NCBI RefSeq assembly: GCF_024626525.1
Contig: NZ_JANJGU010000002.1
Coordinates: forward strand, 1-64,000
From: Lederbergia panacisoli
GTDB taxonomy: Bacteria; Bacillota; Bacilli; Bacillales; Bacillaceae_C
Length of the DNA stretch: 64,000 bases
Reading direction: 5' to 3'
The translations under genes and the position numbers were made by a program. Position 1 is the stretch's first letter. The number at the start of each line of letters is the position of its first letter. This document shows positions 8,358-17,955 of this stretch, one piece after another. The notes beneath the pieces were generated by a model that saw only the letters and a program-made list of their open reading frames with translations, did not search any database and had not been told where the DNA came from.

Positions 8358-8513
8358 ATGTCAAATAAACAGCTGCTTTCGAAAATTGAAACGAAACGTC
8401 AACAGTTGCTCTCAGTCGCTGCTCAAACTGGTTTGACATCGACATTGTCTCTTCAGTATAGTATGGAACTGGATACGTTAATTAATCAATACTTACTATT
8501 GAAAAAAGCTTAA
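8358..8513 (+). CDS. ynzD: Spo0E-family aspartyl-phosphate phosphatase, 51 aa
   Basis: Spo0E-type phosphatases remove phosphate from Spo0A~P and so delay sporulation. This short frame, too small for a standard ORF cut-off, encodes MSNKQLLSKIETKRQQLLSV... and carries the diagnostic S-x-E-L-D motif (SMELD, about residue 37-41) in the second helix of the two-helix hairpin fold. GGAAAGGA precedes the ATG at 8358. It is the only plus-strand gene between ccdA and yneF. In B. subtilis ynzD occupies the same place between yneF and ccdA, and synteny makes the assignment firm. Confidence 0.9.
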   Translation: MSNKQLLSKIETKRQQLLSVAAQTGLTSTLSLQYSMELDTLINQYLLLKKA

Positions 8514-8522
8514 TATGGCAAA

Positions 8523-8556
8523 AAAAACGGACGCCTTATGGGCTTCCGTTTTTTTC
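8523..8556 (+). terminator. Terminator after ynzD
   Basis: AAAACGGA and TCCGTTTT arms with an inner GCC/GGC pairing form a hairpin ending in seven Ts. It also lies just beyond the yneF stop on the other strand and may serve both. Confidence 0.8.
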
Positions 8557-8573
8557 TCCTGACAGACTACTTT

Positions 8574-8786
8574 TTACTTCATTTGTTTATTCATTGCACT
8601 CATCATTTGATTGATTTTCTTCTGCGATGGCTTCATACCCATCTGCATCATCATCATTTTCAACATTTGTTCATTGATTGGTGGGTTTTTCTTTAAATAG
8701 TTCATCATATATTTACGGGCAATAAAGAAGCCAAGTGCTACTCCTCCCAAAATACCAATAAATGCCCAGAAAAAATTCCAAAACAT
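8574..8786 (-). CDS. yneF: YneF, UPF0154 small membrane protein
   Basis: The 70-residue protein starts [12 protein letters not shown] with one N-terminal transmembrane helix (about residues 3-24). A helical, Met- and Lys-rich cytoplasmic tail follows ([31 protein letters not shown]). These features are typical of UPF0154/YneF, whose biochemical role is not established. The ATG at 8786 follows AAGGAGG; the frame continues 6 codons further upstream without support. It sits between ynzD and sirA as in B. subtilis. Confidence 0.9.
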   Translation of the reverse strand: MFWNFFWAFIGILGGVALGFFIARKYMMNYLKKNPPINEQMLKMMMMQMGMKPSQKKINQMMSAMNKQMK

Positions 8787-8862
8787 CTTCGTTTCCTCCT
8801 TCAAGTTGTCTACACTTCAGTTTACTAAATACCCGATTATTATACAATAATGTATAAGATTT

Positions 8863-9300
8863 TCATACGAATTTTCGTTCTTTTATTGGTTTTACCCATC
8901 CATATTGATCATTCTCAATATCCATAGCCAAAAATCGACCATTAAATTTCCTTAACACTTCAAAAAATATAGATTCGCTTGCATAGCTTCCCCATGCTTT
9001 TAACTGCAAACAACGTTCACCAATTACTAATTCCGCACCTTCGTGTAAGCCAGTATTGTTGGCACAATATACTTTTCCTTTTATATAAAACTCCTTATTC
9101 TCGACTGAGTGAGCTAGATGTTTATGTAGATCTAAATAAGGCAATGGTTTCGTAATATATTTTATTTGTTTTTGAACAATTTCTTTCCTATTTCCTCGTA
9201 ATCTTCGCTCGGCAATGAAAAGTTCTATAAATTTACTTTCTCTTCCATAAAAAAAATCCGCAAATTCATCCTCTATTAAATAAATTAAATAGATTCTCAT
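8863..9300 (-). CDS. sirA: SirA, sporulation inhibitor of DNA replication
   Basis: SirA binds domain I of DnaA early in sporulation and blocks new rounds of replication initiation. The 145-residue protein begins MRIYLIYLIEDEFADFFYGRESKF, which matches the SirA (YneE) family, and it is close to the usual length of about 148. It is preceded by GAGGAGTGAAG about 8 bases from the ATG. Its place between yneF and tkt is conserved. In B. subtilis it is induced by Spo0A~P; I did not identify a clear 0A box in the short upstream region (9301-9436). Confidence 0.93.
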   Translation of the reverse strand: MRIYLIYLIEDEFADFFYGRESKFIELFIAERRLRGNRKEIVQKQIKYITKPLPYLDLHKHLAHSVENKEFYIKGKVYCANNTGLHEGAELVIGERCLQLKAWGSYASESIFFEVLRKFNGRFLAMDIENDQYGWVKPIKERKFV

Positions 9301-9436
9301 AGTATATCTTCACTCCTCAGTCACCTTTTCTCCTATTGTAGACGAGGTTTAGTAAAATAATTGTCTAAAGCTGTATGTACGATTAAATATAATATGGTTA
9401 TTCTTTAAAGATCCGAAATCTCCTGCATAAAATGAT

Positions 9437-9470
9437 AAAAAAAGAGAGGAAATTTAGTTCCTCCCTTTTT
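9437..9470 (-). terminator. Terminator after tkt
   Basis: GGGAGGAA and TTCCTCTC arms pair around a 6-base loop with a T-run on the minus strand, directly after the tkt stop. Confidence 0.8.
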
Positions 9471-9478
9471 AACCCATT

Positions 9479-11482
9479 TTAATTTTGTAACAACTTTTCC
9501 ACTTTGGCCACTAGATTTTCGACCGTAAATCCGTATTCTTCTATTACTTTTCCTCCAGGTGCAGAGGCACCAAATTTATCGATAGCCAAAGTATCTCCTT
9601 CATCACCCGTATATCTATCCCATCCAAATGATGAACCCATTTCAATAGCCAATCGTTTTTTAACGGAACGTGGAAGAACCGATTCTTTGTATTCTTTTGT
9701 TTGTGCCTCAAAACGATCCCATGAAGGCATACTTACAACTGAAACGCTGATTCCTTTTTCTGCAAGGGCTCTTTGTGCATCAACTGCAAGACTGACTTCA
9801 GAGCCAGTAGCAAGCAATAGGGCATCTGCCTTATTTTCAGCAGGAGAAATGACGTATGCGCCTTTTTCTACTCCTTCCCTTGCATTTTCATCAGTTCCCG
9901 GTAATGTTGGTAAGTTTTGTCGAGTAAGCACTAACGCAGTAGGCTTATTACTTGATTCGATTGCAAGACGCCACGCAGCAGCAGTCTCATTCGCATCTGC
10001 CGGCCTAATGATTGATAATCCTGGCATAGCACGCAAGGAAGCAAGCTGCTCAATTGGCTCATGTGTAGGTCCATCTTCTCCAACAGCTATGCTATCATGT
10101 GTGAATACATATGTGACTGGAAGTTCCATAAGGGCTGCCAAACGAATTGCTGGGCGTAAATAATCAGAGAAAACGAAGAATGTTCCACCGAATACTTTCA
10201 AGCCGCCATGAAGAGCAATTCCATTCATGGCCGCACCCATACCGAATTCCCTAACTCCAAACCAAATATTTTTACCCGAATAATTTTCAGCACTTAAATC
10301 TGTTTCGCCATTGATCATTGTATAATTGGAGCCCGCCAAGTCTGCAGCTCCTCCGATTAAATGAGGGAAGTTTTTCGCAATGCCGTTTAAAGCGTCATTA
10401 CTTGACTTCCTAGTTGCAAGGCTTTTACCTTCTTCAAAAATAGGAAGATCCTTATCCCATCCGTCTGGTAATTTTCCGGATATTGCCGTTTCAAGCAATG
10501 CAGCTAGTTCTGGATGATCTTGCTTATAGTTTGCGAAAAGACTTTCCCATTCAGCTTCCTTATCTTTACCATTTTGAACAGCGGTATTTTCAAACACTTC
10601 ATATACTTCAGATGGAACGTGAAAATCTTCTTCAAATGTCCATTTGTAATATTCTTTTGTCAGCTTCATCTCGGCCTCACCCAATGGATTACCGTGAACA
10701 GCTGATTTTCCGGATTTATTAGGAGATCCATAGCCGATCACAGTTTTTACTTCAATAAGGCTTGGTTTTGAAGTTTCTGCTTTTGCGGCTTCAATGGCCT
10801 TTGCAACTTCTTTCATATCGTTGCCATCTTCAACTCTTATATAATGCCAACCGTATGCTCTGAAGCGTTCACCTACATTTTCAGAAAATGATTTATCCAA
10901 TTCACCATCAAGAGTAATATCGTTGGAATCATATAATAAAATCATTTTTCCAAGCTGCAAGTGACCAGCAAGGGATACAGCTTCAGAGGCTACCCCCTCC
11001 ATCAAATCACCGTCGCCACAAAGAGCATATGTATAATGATCAACAACATTATATTGATCCTTATTATAAACCGCTGCTAAATGGCGTTCTGCTAGGGCCA
11101 TACCGACAGCCATTGCAATACCTTGTCCAAGAGGACCTGTTGTTGCTTCCACCCCCGGTGTATAGCCATATTCCGGATGTCCAGGTGTACGGCTTCCCCA
11201 TTGACGGAAGTTTTTTAAATCCTCAATTTCGACTCCATACCCTGATAAATGTAGTAAACTGTACAATAGCATTGAACCATGTCCGGCGGAGAGAACAAAT
11301 CTATCACGATTAAACCATGCAGGGTTTTTAGGGTTATGGTTCATAAAACGTGTCCATAACGTGTATGCCATCGGAGCAGCACCCATCGGTAATCCTGGAT
11401 GACCAGAGCCCGCCTTTTCAATAGCATCAATGGAAAGCGTTCTTATTGTGTTTACTGCTAGTTGATCTACTTGTTCAAACAT
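9479..11482 (-). CDS. tkt: Transketolase
   Basis: Transketolase is the thiamine-diphosphate enzyme of the non-oxidative pentose phosphate pathway that moves two-carbon ketol units between sugar phosphates. The 667-residue protein has the N-terminal substrate region ([17 protein letters not shown]), the TPP-binding motif [13 protein letters not shown] (about residue 155) and the pyrimidine domain with [14 protein letters not shown]. It also has the [16 protein letters not shown] segment and the C-terminal domain. Length equals that of B. subtilis Tkt. The ATG at 11482 is chosen because AAAGG stands 9 bases before it; an in-frame TTG three codons earlier is less well placed. Confidence 0.98.
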   Translation of the reverse strand: MFEQVDQLAVNTIRTLSIDAIEKAGSGHPGLPMGAAPMAYTLWTRFMNHNPKNPAWFNRDRFVLSAGHGSMLLYSLLHLSGYGVEIEDLKNFRQWGSRTPGHPEYGYTPGVEATTGPLGQGIAMAVGMALAERHLAAVYNKDQYNVVDHYTYALCGDGDLMEGVASEAVSLAGHLQLGKMILLYDSNDITLDGELDKSFSENVGERFRAYGWHYIRVEDGNDMKEVAKAIEAAKAETSKPSLIEVKTVIGYGSPNKSGKSAVHGNPLGEAEMKLTKEYYKWTFEEDFHVPSEVYEVFENTAVQNGKDKEAEWESLFANYKQDHPELAALLETAISGKLPDGWDKDLPIFEEGKSLATRKSSNDALNGIAKNFPHLIGGAADLAGSNYTMINGETDLSAENYSGKNIWFGVREFGMGAAMNGIALHGGLKVFGGTFFVFSDYLRPAIRLAALMELPVTYVFTHDSIAVGEDGPTHEPIEQLASLRAMPGLSIIRPADANETAAAWRLAIESSNKPTALVLTRQNLPTLPGTDENAREGVEKGAYVISPAENKADALLLATGSEVSLAVDAQRALAEKGISVSVVSMPSWDRFEAQTKEYKESVLPRSVKKRLAIEMGSSFGWDRYTGDEGDTLAIDKFGASAPGGKVIEEYGFTVENLVAKVEKLLQN

Positions 11483-11604
11483 TGACAACAACCTTTCTAT
11501 CTAATTTTGCATATATCTATCATAAAGATAAATGATTGATTAAACAACTATTTTTAAAAAATTGAGAAAGTTGCACAAGTTATTTGTTTTAGAAAGCAAA
11601 TATG

Positions 11605-11838
11605 TTAATGAAGTTTTTTCTGTTCTTGAATTTTTTTAACTTTTTCCGGTGTTACATCTTCTCCTGTTACATCAAACACTCGTACATTTTCAATCGTCTT
11701 TCTCATTGAAGAACGAAAAGTCTTTAAATATTCAGAGCGCAAGCTTGTTTGCTCCTTTGCTTCTTCTTTTGTAAGACCTTGTTCTTTTGCTTTTTTGGCT
11801 AATTGATTGATTCTCATAAGTTTATCTTTAGGCAACAT
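11605..11838 (-). CDS. ynzC: YnzC, UPF0291 protein, 77 aa
   Basis: This small, highly charged helical protein (MLPKDKLMRINQLAKKAKEQGLT...) matches UPF0291/YnzC. The family folds as a two-helix hairpin and is part of the LexA-controlled yneAB-ynzC operon in B. subtilis, although its activity is not known. Here it lies 65 bases downstream of yneB. A weak hairpin at the yneB end may reduce read-through, so co-expression is likely but not certain. An AAGGAGT binding site precedes the ATG. Confidence 0.9.
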   Translation of the reverse strand: MLPKDKLMRINQLAKKAKEQGLTKEEAKEQTSLRSEYLKTFRSSMRKTIENVRVFDVTGEDVTPEKVKKIQEQKKLH

Positions 11839-11894
11839 TTTAAAAACTCCTTATAAAAAGGTTTATTGAGATTAGAATTTATGGTACTAAAAAA

Positions 11895-12587
<693 letters not shown>

Positions 12588-12911
12588 TCATTTCCCCTTA
12601 TATGCATACTCTATTTTATCATCATTAAATTTCAAATATGAACCCGAGATAATAAGCTCATCACCATTTTTGATAGAAGTGCTCTTTAATTGATTTTCCT
12701 TTTCTAATATTTTCATAAAATCTGTTGTAGACATTCCATATCTCTCTGCATTTTTTTGAGAGATGGACCATAATGTGTCACCTTTTTGTACGGTAATGAC
12801 GAGATCCGTATGATGTTTGTCATCTCCACTAAATAATATATAAAAGCCCATTAGCAACGTTATAATAAAAAATAAAATAGCATAAGAGTATTTTTTCCAT
12901 ATTGCAACCAT
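12588..12911 (-). CDS. yneA: YneA, SOS cell division suppressor
   Basis: YneA delays septum formation during DNA damage by acting on late divisome proteins outside the membrane. The 107-residue protein has an N-terminal transmembrane segment (about residues 8-27, YSYAILFFIITLLMGFY). A LysM domain follows (VQKGDTLWSISQKNAERYG, about residues 42-90). The protein is close to the usual length. It diverges from lexA and its promoter carries a LexA box between -35 and -10, so tight SOS control is expected. The ATG at 12911 follows AAAGAAGGTT. Confidence 0.95.
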   Translation of the reverse strand: MVAIWKKYSYAILFFIITLLMGFYILFSGDDKHHTDLVITVQKGDTLWSISQKNAERYGMSTTDFMKILEKENQLKSTSIKNGDELIISGSYLKFNDDKIEYAYKGK

Positions 12912-12926
12912 TTGATAACCTTCTTT

Positions 12927-12940
12927 CGAATGTGTGTTCT
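12927..12940. promoter_or_regulatory. LexA (SOS) box 1, in the yneA leader
   Basis: CGAATGTGTGTTCT matches the Bacillus SOS consensus CGAACRNRYGTTCG at most positions, with T for C at position 5 and T for G at 14. It sits just before the yneA start, downstream of its promoter. Confidence 0.6.
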
Positions 12941-12952
12941 TATTTGATATTT

Positions 12953-12982
12953 ATTGTAGTACGAACATCCGTTTGTTGTCAA
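12953..12982 (-). promoter_or_regulatory. yneA promoter
   Basis: On the minus strand TTGACA (12982-12977) and TACAAT (12958-12953) are 18 bases apart. LexA box 2 fills the spacer, an arrangement that would exclude RNA polymerase when LexA is bound. Confidence 0.8.
12962..12975. promoter_or_regulatory. LexA (SOS) box 2, inside the yneA promoter
   Basis: CGAACATCCGTTTG matches the consensus CGAACRNRYGTTCG except at positions 8 and 13. It lies exactly between -35 and -10 of the yneA promoter. Confidence 0.9.
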
Positions 12983-12990
12983 GCGAAATT

Positions 12991-13004
12991 CGAACTTATG
13001 TTTG
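12991..13004. promoter_or_regulatory. LexA (SOS) box 3, at the lexA promoter
   Basis: CGAACTTATGTTTG overlaps the -35 region of the lexA promoter and so gives autorepression. It differs from the consensus only in positions 6 and 13. Confidence 0.9.
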
Positions 13005-13030
13005 TATACATAGGAAGTTCATGATATACT
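13002..13030 (+). promoter_or_regulatory. lexA promoter
   Basis: TTGTAT (13002-13007) and TATACT (13025-13030) are 17 bases apart, 40 bases before the start codon. SOS box 3 overlaps the -35 element. Confidence 0.7.
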
Positions 13031-13070
13031 GAAGTTAAGTTAAAAAGAGACAAAAGGAGAGTGAATATAA

Positions 13071-13694
13071 TTGATAAAATTATCGAAACGGCAACAAGAT
13101 ATTCTTGATTTTATAAAATTAGAAGTTAAATCAAAAGGATATCCTCCTTCCGTTCGTGAAATTGGGGAAGCAGTAGGACTGGCCTCCAGTTCAACTGTAC
13201 ATGGGCATCTTGCAAGACTAGAAAACAAAGGATTAATTAGGCGTGACCCGACAAAGCCAAGGGCTATTGAAATTATCCAGCCTGATAACGATAATATTCC
13301 TCACCAAAAAACAATCAGTGTTCCATTAGTGGGGAAAGTTACGGCAGGTCTTCCTATTTCTGCCATTGAGAATATCGAAGAATATTTTCCGCTTCCTGAA
13401 CAGCTTGTACCTGCAGACGATCAAGTTTTCATGCTTGAAATTGTTGGTGAAAGTATGATTGAAGCTGGTATATTAGACGGTGATTATGTAATCGTGCGCC
13501 AGCAAAGCACCGCCAATAACGGTGAAATCGTTGTTGCGATGACGGACGAAAATGAAGCTACTGTAAAACGTTTTTTTAAAGAGAGAGATTATTTCCGCTT
13601 ACAACCGGAAAATTCGAATATGGAACCAATTATATTACGTGAAGTTTCGATTTTAGGGAAAGTCGTTGGACTTTATAGACAAGTTATACATTAA
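13071..13694 (+). CDS. lexA: LexA, SOS response repressor
   Basis: LexA represses DNA damage genes and cleaves itself when RecA filaments form. The 207-residue protein has the N-terminal winged helix-turn-helix ([24 protein letters not shown], residues 24-47). The Ala-Gly cleavage site is at 92-93, the nucleophile Ser is at 128 (VGESMIEAG) and the general base Lys at 166 (ATVKRFF). The start is a TTG at 13071 behind AAAGGAGAG; no in-frame ATG fits. Divergent from yneA with three SOS boxes between them, an arrangement like that of B. subtilis. Targets visible in this window are yneA-yneB, lexA itself and recA. Confidence 0.98.
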   Translation: MIKLSKRQQDILDFIKLEVKSKGYPPSVREIGEAVGLASSSTVHGHLARLENKGLIRRDPTKPRAIEIIQPDNDNIPHQKTISVPLVGKVTAGLPISAIENIEEYFPLPEQLVPADDQVFMLEIVGESMIEAGILDGDYVIVRQQSTANNGEIVVAMTDENEATVKRFFKERDYFRLQPENSNMEPIILREVSILGKVVGLYRQVIH

Positions 13695-13701
13695 TAGATG
13701 G

Positions 13702-13736
13702 AATAGAGCCTTTTTACCAGGCTCTATTTATTTTTA
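13702..13736 (+). terminator. Terminator after lexA
   Basis: AATAGAGCC (13702-13710) and GGCTCTATT (13720-13728) are followed by TATTTTT. It overlaps the end of the convergent SpoIIP-family gene. Confidence 0.85.
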
Positions 13737-14806
13737 CTAGCTTCCACAGCCTCTCCCCAATAATAGTCACTGATTACTTCTGCCAAAGCATCCACTGTTC
13801 GATTAAGTTCCTCGAGATTATTATCTACTCCACCGACTTCAATTATAAGATTGTGATCGAACAAGTCTTGGTTGTATATGCCATTTCCAACTGTATTCGG
13901 CTTTGCTATCGCACCTCTTGAAAGACCTGGATATTTTTTTTCAAGTAATCTATGAAGTTTATCCGCAAATTCTAGGTTTTTGTTATAGTTTGGATTTGAT
14001 TTACCAATGACGAACATGACCTTTGCATATGCTTGTCCCTTAATTTTTTTTGTAGTTACATGTTTTTTCACCGAATCACGATGAATATCAAACATGAGTT
14101 TAAATTCCTTATTTTGACTCATTGCATCTACCACAATTTCCCGTGATGCTGTGTATGATTGGTTATAGTTCATTCCTTTTTTCACTAACTTGTCCGAAAT
14201 ATCTGTCGTATCAACTAATGTTTTGATCCCTCTTTCTTCAAGTTTTTCACCGAGTCTTTTACCCAGCAACGTTACATTTTTATCTTTACTATTCGCATCC
14301 TTTGAATTGGGAGCTAATGAGTGGAATGATTCACGTGTATGGGAATGGTAGATGAAAGCTACATAATCATTTGTTAATTCTTTCTTTTCATCATTAGGTA
14401 TGAGTTCCGCCTCGTCTGTTTCGTCATGCATTCCAAAATCCTGAGGGGGAGGTGATTCAATAGGTAGATTTGTAAAATCCGTTCCTTGGCCAGCAATGAG
14501 GATTTGGGGGCTTGATGCGTATAACCCGGGGATTTCCGTAAATAAAAATGTTTTCATATCAGCCAGGTTAATATTCGTTAAAATTTCAAGAGCCACTTTC
14601 CCGAGAGAGCTATCTGGCTGTGTTGGCATTACGGAATGAAGGGAGTGATTTTCCAAAGACAAAATATAGAGAAAAGAATCTGTTTTCGATGAATCAGATC
14701 CGATAAAAGAAAAAGCGCTAATTTTTAGACTTGAAAAAGCAATAATGGATATTATAAAGAATACAGCGATAACTGATAGCGAGGACCTTGCAGCAATTTT
14801 AATCAT
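13724..14806 (-). CDS. SpoIIP-family sporulation cell wall hydrolase
   Basis: SpoIIP is the amidase/endopeptidase of the DMP engulfment machine that thins septal peptidoglycan. This 360-residue protein has an N-terminal membrane anchor (about residues 10-30). A variable, acidic extracellular linker follows (to about 145), then the C-terminal catalytic domain with IYHSHTRESF, MFDIHRDS and LIIEVGG, which carry the expected zinc and active-site residues. The usual spoIIP locus in B. subtilis is gpr-spoIIP, not beside lexA, so this may be a second copy or a relocated one; the window cannot decide. The ATG at 14806 follows AAAGGG with good spacing. The gene appears to be monocistronic. Confidence 0.88.
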   Translation of the reverse strand: MIKIAARSSLSVIAVFFIISIIAFSSLKISAFSFIGSDSSKTDSFLYILSLENHSLHSVMPTQPDSSLGKVALEILTNINLADMKTFLFTEIPGLYASSPQILIAGQGTDFTNLPIESPPPQDFGMHDETDEAELIPNDEKKELTNDYVAFIYHSHTRESFHSLAPNSKDANSKDKNVTLLGKRLGEKLEERGIKTLVDTTDISDKLVKKGMNYNQSYTASREIVVDAMSQNKEFKLMFDIHRDSVKKHVTTKKIKGQAYAKVMFVIGKSNPNYNKNLEFADKLHRLLEKKYPGLSRGAIAKPNTVGNGIYNQDLFDHNLIIEVGGVDNNLEELNRTVDALAEVISDYYWGEAVEASKNK

Positions 14807-14900
14807 CGTCTTCATCCCTTTATCAAATTGTAACTACATTCCATTTATATGAAAAAGTTAATAGACTATGAATAAATACTGAAATTTTTTAGTAGAACAC

Positions 14901-14939
14901 AAAAAACCTTGTGGTTTGCCTTAACCACAAGGTTTTTTT
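14901..14939. terminator. Strong terminator after ppc
   Basis: CCTTGTGGTT and AACCACAAGG arms pair with an A-run on one side and a T-run on the other, so it works on both strands; it follows the ppc stop. Confidence 0.9.
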
Positions 14940-14947
14940 GTCTATTA

Positions 14948-17698
14948 TCAACCTGTATTAACTAATCCTGCTGCTACTCCATTAATGGTAAGCAAAACTT
15001 CCGTTACGAGTTCATCAGAAGGATTTTCGGTTTCTCTTAACTTTTTAATTAGATCAACTTGTAAAAAGTTCAATGGATCTACATAAGGGTTCCTTCTATG
15101 GACAGATTCTTGGATATTAGGTGTATGGGCAAGCAATTCTTCGTTTCCGGAGATTTGCAATAGAACCTTTTTTGTTCTGTAATATTCATTGGAAATATTT
15201 TCAAATATTCGATTAGCCATTGCCGGATCCTCAACTAAGCTTAAATATTCTTTGGCAGTAGCCATATCTGCTTTCATCAACGCCATTTGCAAATTATTAA
15301 TTGTTGATTTGAAGAAAGGCCAATGTTTATACATCGTTTGCAGCAATTCAAGATTCGACTCTTTCAATTTTAGGAAAGATTCTAGCCCTGTACCTGATGC
15401 ATACCATGCAGGGATCATTTGCCTTGATTGAGTCCAGGCAAAAACCCAAGGAATGGCACGTAAATCTTCGAAGCGTTGACTATTCTTTCTACTCATTGGC
15501 CGTGACCCAATATTTAAGGCGCCTATTTCCTTTAATGGGGTTGCTTGATTAAAATAAGTTAGGAAGTCTTTGTCACCGAATACAAGTGATTGATATTTCT
15601 CCAATGCATGTTTGGAGATTTCCTCCATGGCAATTTCCCATTCTTTTTTTCGTAAGTAGGCAGAATCATTAAATGAAGCAACTTTGGAACAAGCCTCGAA
15701 TAATGCAGATGCAGCCTGCTCTAAATTGCGATAGGCAATATCTTCCAGCAAATATCTAGAAGAAAGTACTTCTCCTTGCTCTGTTATTTTAACTCCGTCT
15801 CCTAGTGTTTCAACAGGTTGGGAAAGAATACTTGTATTTAATGAACCGCCGCCGCGTCCTAGTGAACCGCCGCGTCCGTGGAAAAATTTCAGGCGAATAT
15901 TAAATTCTCTCGCCATATTATGAATTTCTTGTTGAGCCTTAAAGAGTTTCCAATTAGCCGTTAAGGTTCCGCCATCCTTACTTCCGTCAGAATAACCGAG
16001 CATGATCTCTTGATGATTGCCGCGTTTGTTTAAATGATTGCGATAAACATCCATTCCAAACAATGATTTTAATATAGATGGACCTGCAATTAAATCATCA
16101 ATGGTTTCTAAAAGTGGAGCAACATGCAAGTCACTTTCTATTCTACCATCGGAGAATAGTCGATAGATTCCCGCTTCCTTGGCAAGTAAAAGAACTTCCA
16201 ATAAATCACTTGCCGATTGGGTCATACTAATTAAATATACTTCTATTGAACGTTTTCCGAACTCATTATGAGCTTTCTTAATAAGTTTAAATACATTCAA
16301 AATTGCCAATGTTTCTTTAGAGTACCCTTCTTCAAGTAGAAGAAGTGGTCGCGGATCACTTAATACTCTTCGTAGAATATCGAGTTTTTTCTCTTCTGAA
16401 AGTTCAGAGTAGTTTGCAGTTATATTGACTGCTTTTAGTAATTCACTAACAGCAGCTTCATGTTCACCACTATGGTTTCTAATATCTAATGTCGCTAAAT
16501 GGAAACCAAATAATTGAACCTGCCTAATCAATTTTCTAATCGTTTTAAGCTTTTTATGATCAGGTTGATGGTTTTCCGCACTTTCCATTATTTGGATCAA
16601 ATCTTTCAATAATTCTGCTGAACTCTCATATCCAAGATCTGACTTTCCGACCTCATTAAGTCGTTTTATTATAACTGCGAATTTTCTGCGATAAAATTCT
16701 GACTCTATTGGCCATTTTTCATCTTCCATTAAGTATTTCGGTTCTTCTTGCTCAACGGACGCAATTAATTCATCGCTTACATGAGTCCGTTCGGTAGAAT
16801 GACTAAACCTTTTCATTAATTCATTGATTGATTCATCGTATTTCTTTAAAACGAGACTTCTCTGCATTTGCAGCGTTTCCCACGTAATTTCAGGAGTTAC
16901 ATTTGGATTCCCATCTCGATCCCCACCGATCCATGATCCAAAATGGAGAAAATTAGGGACTTCCCACTCATGTTCAGGAATATTTTCTTGCAATTGAAAT
17001 TCCAACTCTTGATGAATGGAAGGCAATGTATCGAATAATGTTTGATCGAAATAATAAAGTCCATTCCTTACTTCATCAAGAACTTTCGGCTTTCTATGCC
17101 GTAATTCATCTGTTTGCCATAAAGCTGTTACTTCATTAAATAAGCTTTCTTCATAGTTACGTCGTTCTTTCTTTGTTACTAAAGGATTATCTAGTTTTTG
17201 TAGAATCGTTGATATTCTTTTTTGAATTTCTAGAACTGTTCGCTTCGTAGCCTCGGTAGGGTGGGCTGTAATGATCAATTCAATCGATAAATCATTTAAT
17301 ACTTGTTGAAGCACTTCATTGGAAAGCTTCAACTCTTTTACTTTGGATACTACATTTTCCAATGAAAAAGGTTGACCGCCTTCATCTTTTAATTGATATT
17401 GGCGCCTACGACGAATTCTATGGTTTTGTTCCGCTATATTTATTAGATGGAAGTATATCGCGAATGCTCTAATTACTTGCTGACGTGTAGGTGGTTCAAG
17501 TGTACTGATGATATCCTTTAATTCCGTATATGTCTTTTCTGAATATTCCTTACGCAGGCTCTTCGTTAATTCTCTAATAGCTTCAACTTTATTAAAAAGT
17601 TCAATTCCACCATGATGAACTAATATTTCGCCTAGAATATTACCTAATTTCTTTACATCACTACGTAATTGAGCGTTATAATCAACCGTGTCGTTCAA
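14948..17698 (-). CDS. ppc: Phosphoenolpyruvate carboxylase
   Basis: The enzyme makes oxaloacetate from PEP and bicarbonate and so refills the TCA cycle. The 916-residue protein has the family's active-site motifs in order: TAHPTEATKR (His 146), FHGRGGSLGRGGG in the middle of the C-terminal half, GYSDGSKDGG, and the invariant C-terminal end (VNTG). B. subtilis lacks this gene and uses pyruvate carboxylase, so its presence marks a different branch of Bacillaceae. The TTG at 17698 was chosen because AGGAGGAG stands 7 bases upstream; an upstream ATG in the same frame has no site. The gene stands alone between terminators. Two inverted repeats lie in its leader region. Confidence 0.97.
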   Translation of the reverse strand: MNDTVDYNAQLRSDVKKLGNILGEILVHHGGIELFNKVEAIRELTKSLRKEYSEKTYTELKDIISTLEPPTRQQVIRAFAIYFHLINIAEQNHRIRRRRQYQLKDEGGQPFSLENVVSKVKELKLSNEVLQQVLNDLSIELIITAHPTEATKRTVLEIQKRISTILQKLDNPLVTKKERRNYEESLFNEVTALWQTDELRHRKPKVLDEVRNGLYYFDQTLFDTLPSIHQELEFQLQENIPEHEWEVPNFLHFGSWIGGDRDGNPNVTPEITWETLQMQRSLVLKKYDESINELMKRFSHSTERTHVSDELIASVEQEEPKYLMEDEKWPIESEFYRRKFAVIIKRLNEVGKSDLGYESSAELLKDLIQIMESAENHQPDHKKLKTIRKLIRQVQLFGFHLATLDIRNHSGEHEAAVSELLKAVNITANYSELSEEKKLDILRRVLSDPRPLLLLEEGYSKETLAILNVFKLIKKAHNEFGKRSIEVYLISMTQSASDLLEVLLLAKEAGIYRLFSDGRIESDLHVAPLLETIDDLIAGPSILKSLFGMDVYRNHLNKRGNHQEIMLGYSDGSKDGGTLTANWKLFKAQQEIHNMAREFNIRLKFFHGRGGSLGRGGGSLNTSILSQPVETLGDGVKITEQGEVLSSRYLLEDIAYRNLEQAASALFEACSKVASFNDSAYLRKKEWEIAMEEISKHALEKYQSLVFGDKDFLTYFNQATPLKEIGALNIGSRPMSRKNSQRFEDLRAIPWVFAWTQSRQMIPAWYASGTGLESFLKLKESNLELLQTMYKHWPFFKSTINNLQMALMKADMATAKEYLSLVEDPAMANRIFENISNEYYRTKKVLLQISGNEELLAHTPNIQESVHRRNPYVDPLNFLQVDLIKKLRETENPSDELVTEVLLTINGVAAGLVNTG

Positions 17699-17784
17699 AC
17701 TACATCTCCTCCTATTCCCCAAAAACGACAATACATTTTTACTAGTATTCCCTTTAATTAATGATTAGATTTTAATAAAACCTA

Positions 17785-17820
17785 GGGACAGTTTATCTCC
17801 CAAAGGGTATAAACTGTCCC
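17785..17820. repeat. 12-bp perfect inverted repeat upstream of ppc
   Basis: GGGACAGTTTAT (17785-17796) and ATAAACTGTCCC (17809-17820) surround a 12-base loop that is itself partly symmetric (CTCCC...GGG). It lies about 90-120 bases before the ppc start. No T-run follows on the minus strand, so it may be an operator or leader hairpin, or a relative of the GGGACAGT hairpins at 22.0 and 55.6 kb. Confidence 0.6.
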
Positions 17821-17830
17821 TGTACGATAG

Positions 17831-17857
17831 AATATGTACCACCTGAAAGTACATAAT
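17831..17857. repeat. Inverted repeat adjacent to the ppc leader hairpin
   Basis: AATATGTAC and GTACATAATATT form a 9-bp near-perfect palindrome with a 9-base spacer. It falls between the glnA terminator and the 12-bp repeat, near where a ppc promoter would be. Confidence 0.4.
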
Positions 17858-17922
17858 ATTTTATCATAGGTAAAACAGCATATCAAATGATTAAATTCAA
17901 AAACTTTTCATAATTTGTCAAA

Positions 17923-17948
17923 AAGCTCTGGCTTTCGAGCCAGAGCTT
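17923..17948 (-). terminator. Strong terminator after glnA
   Basis: AAGCTCTGGC and GCCAGAGCTT form a 10-bp stem with a 6-base loop, followed by TTTTTG on the minus strand. It is 7 bases from the glnA stop. Confidence 0.92.
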
Positions 17949-17955
17949 AATATCC

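Noticed and set aside
9504-10163. A 219-aa plus-strand frame opposite tkt
   Set aside because: It is the antisense shadow of transketolase, with no binding site and no family-like composition.
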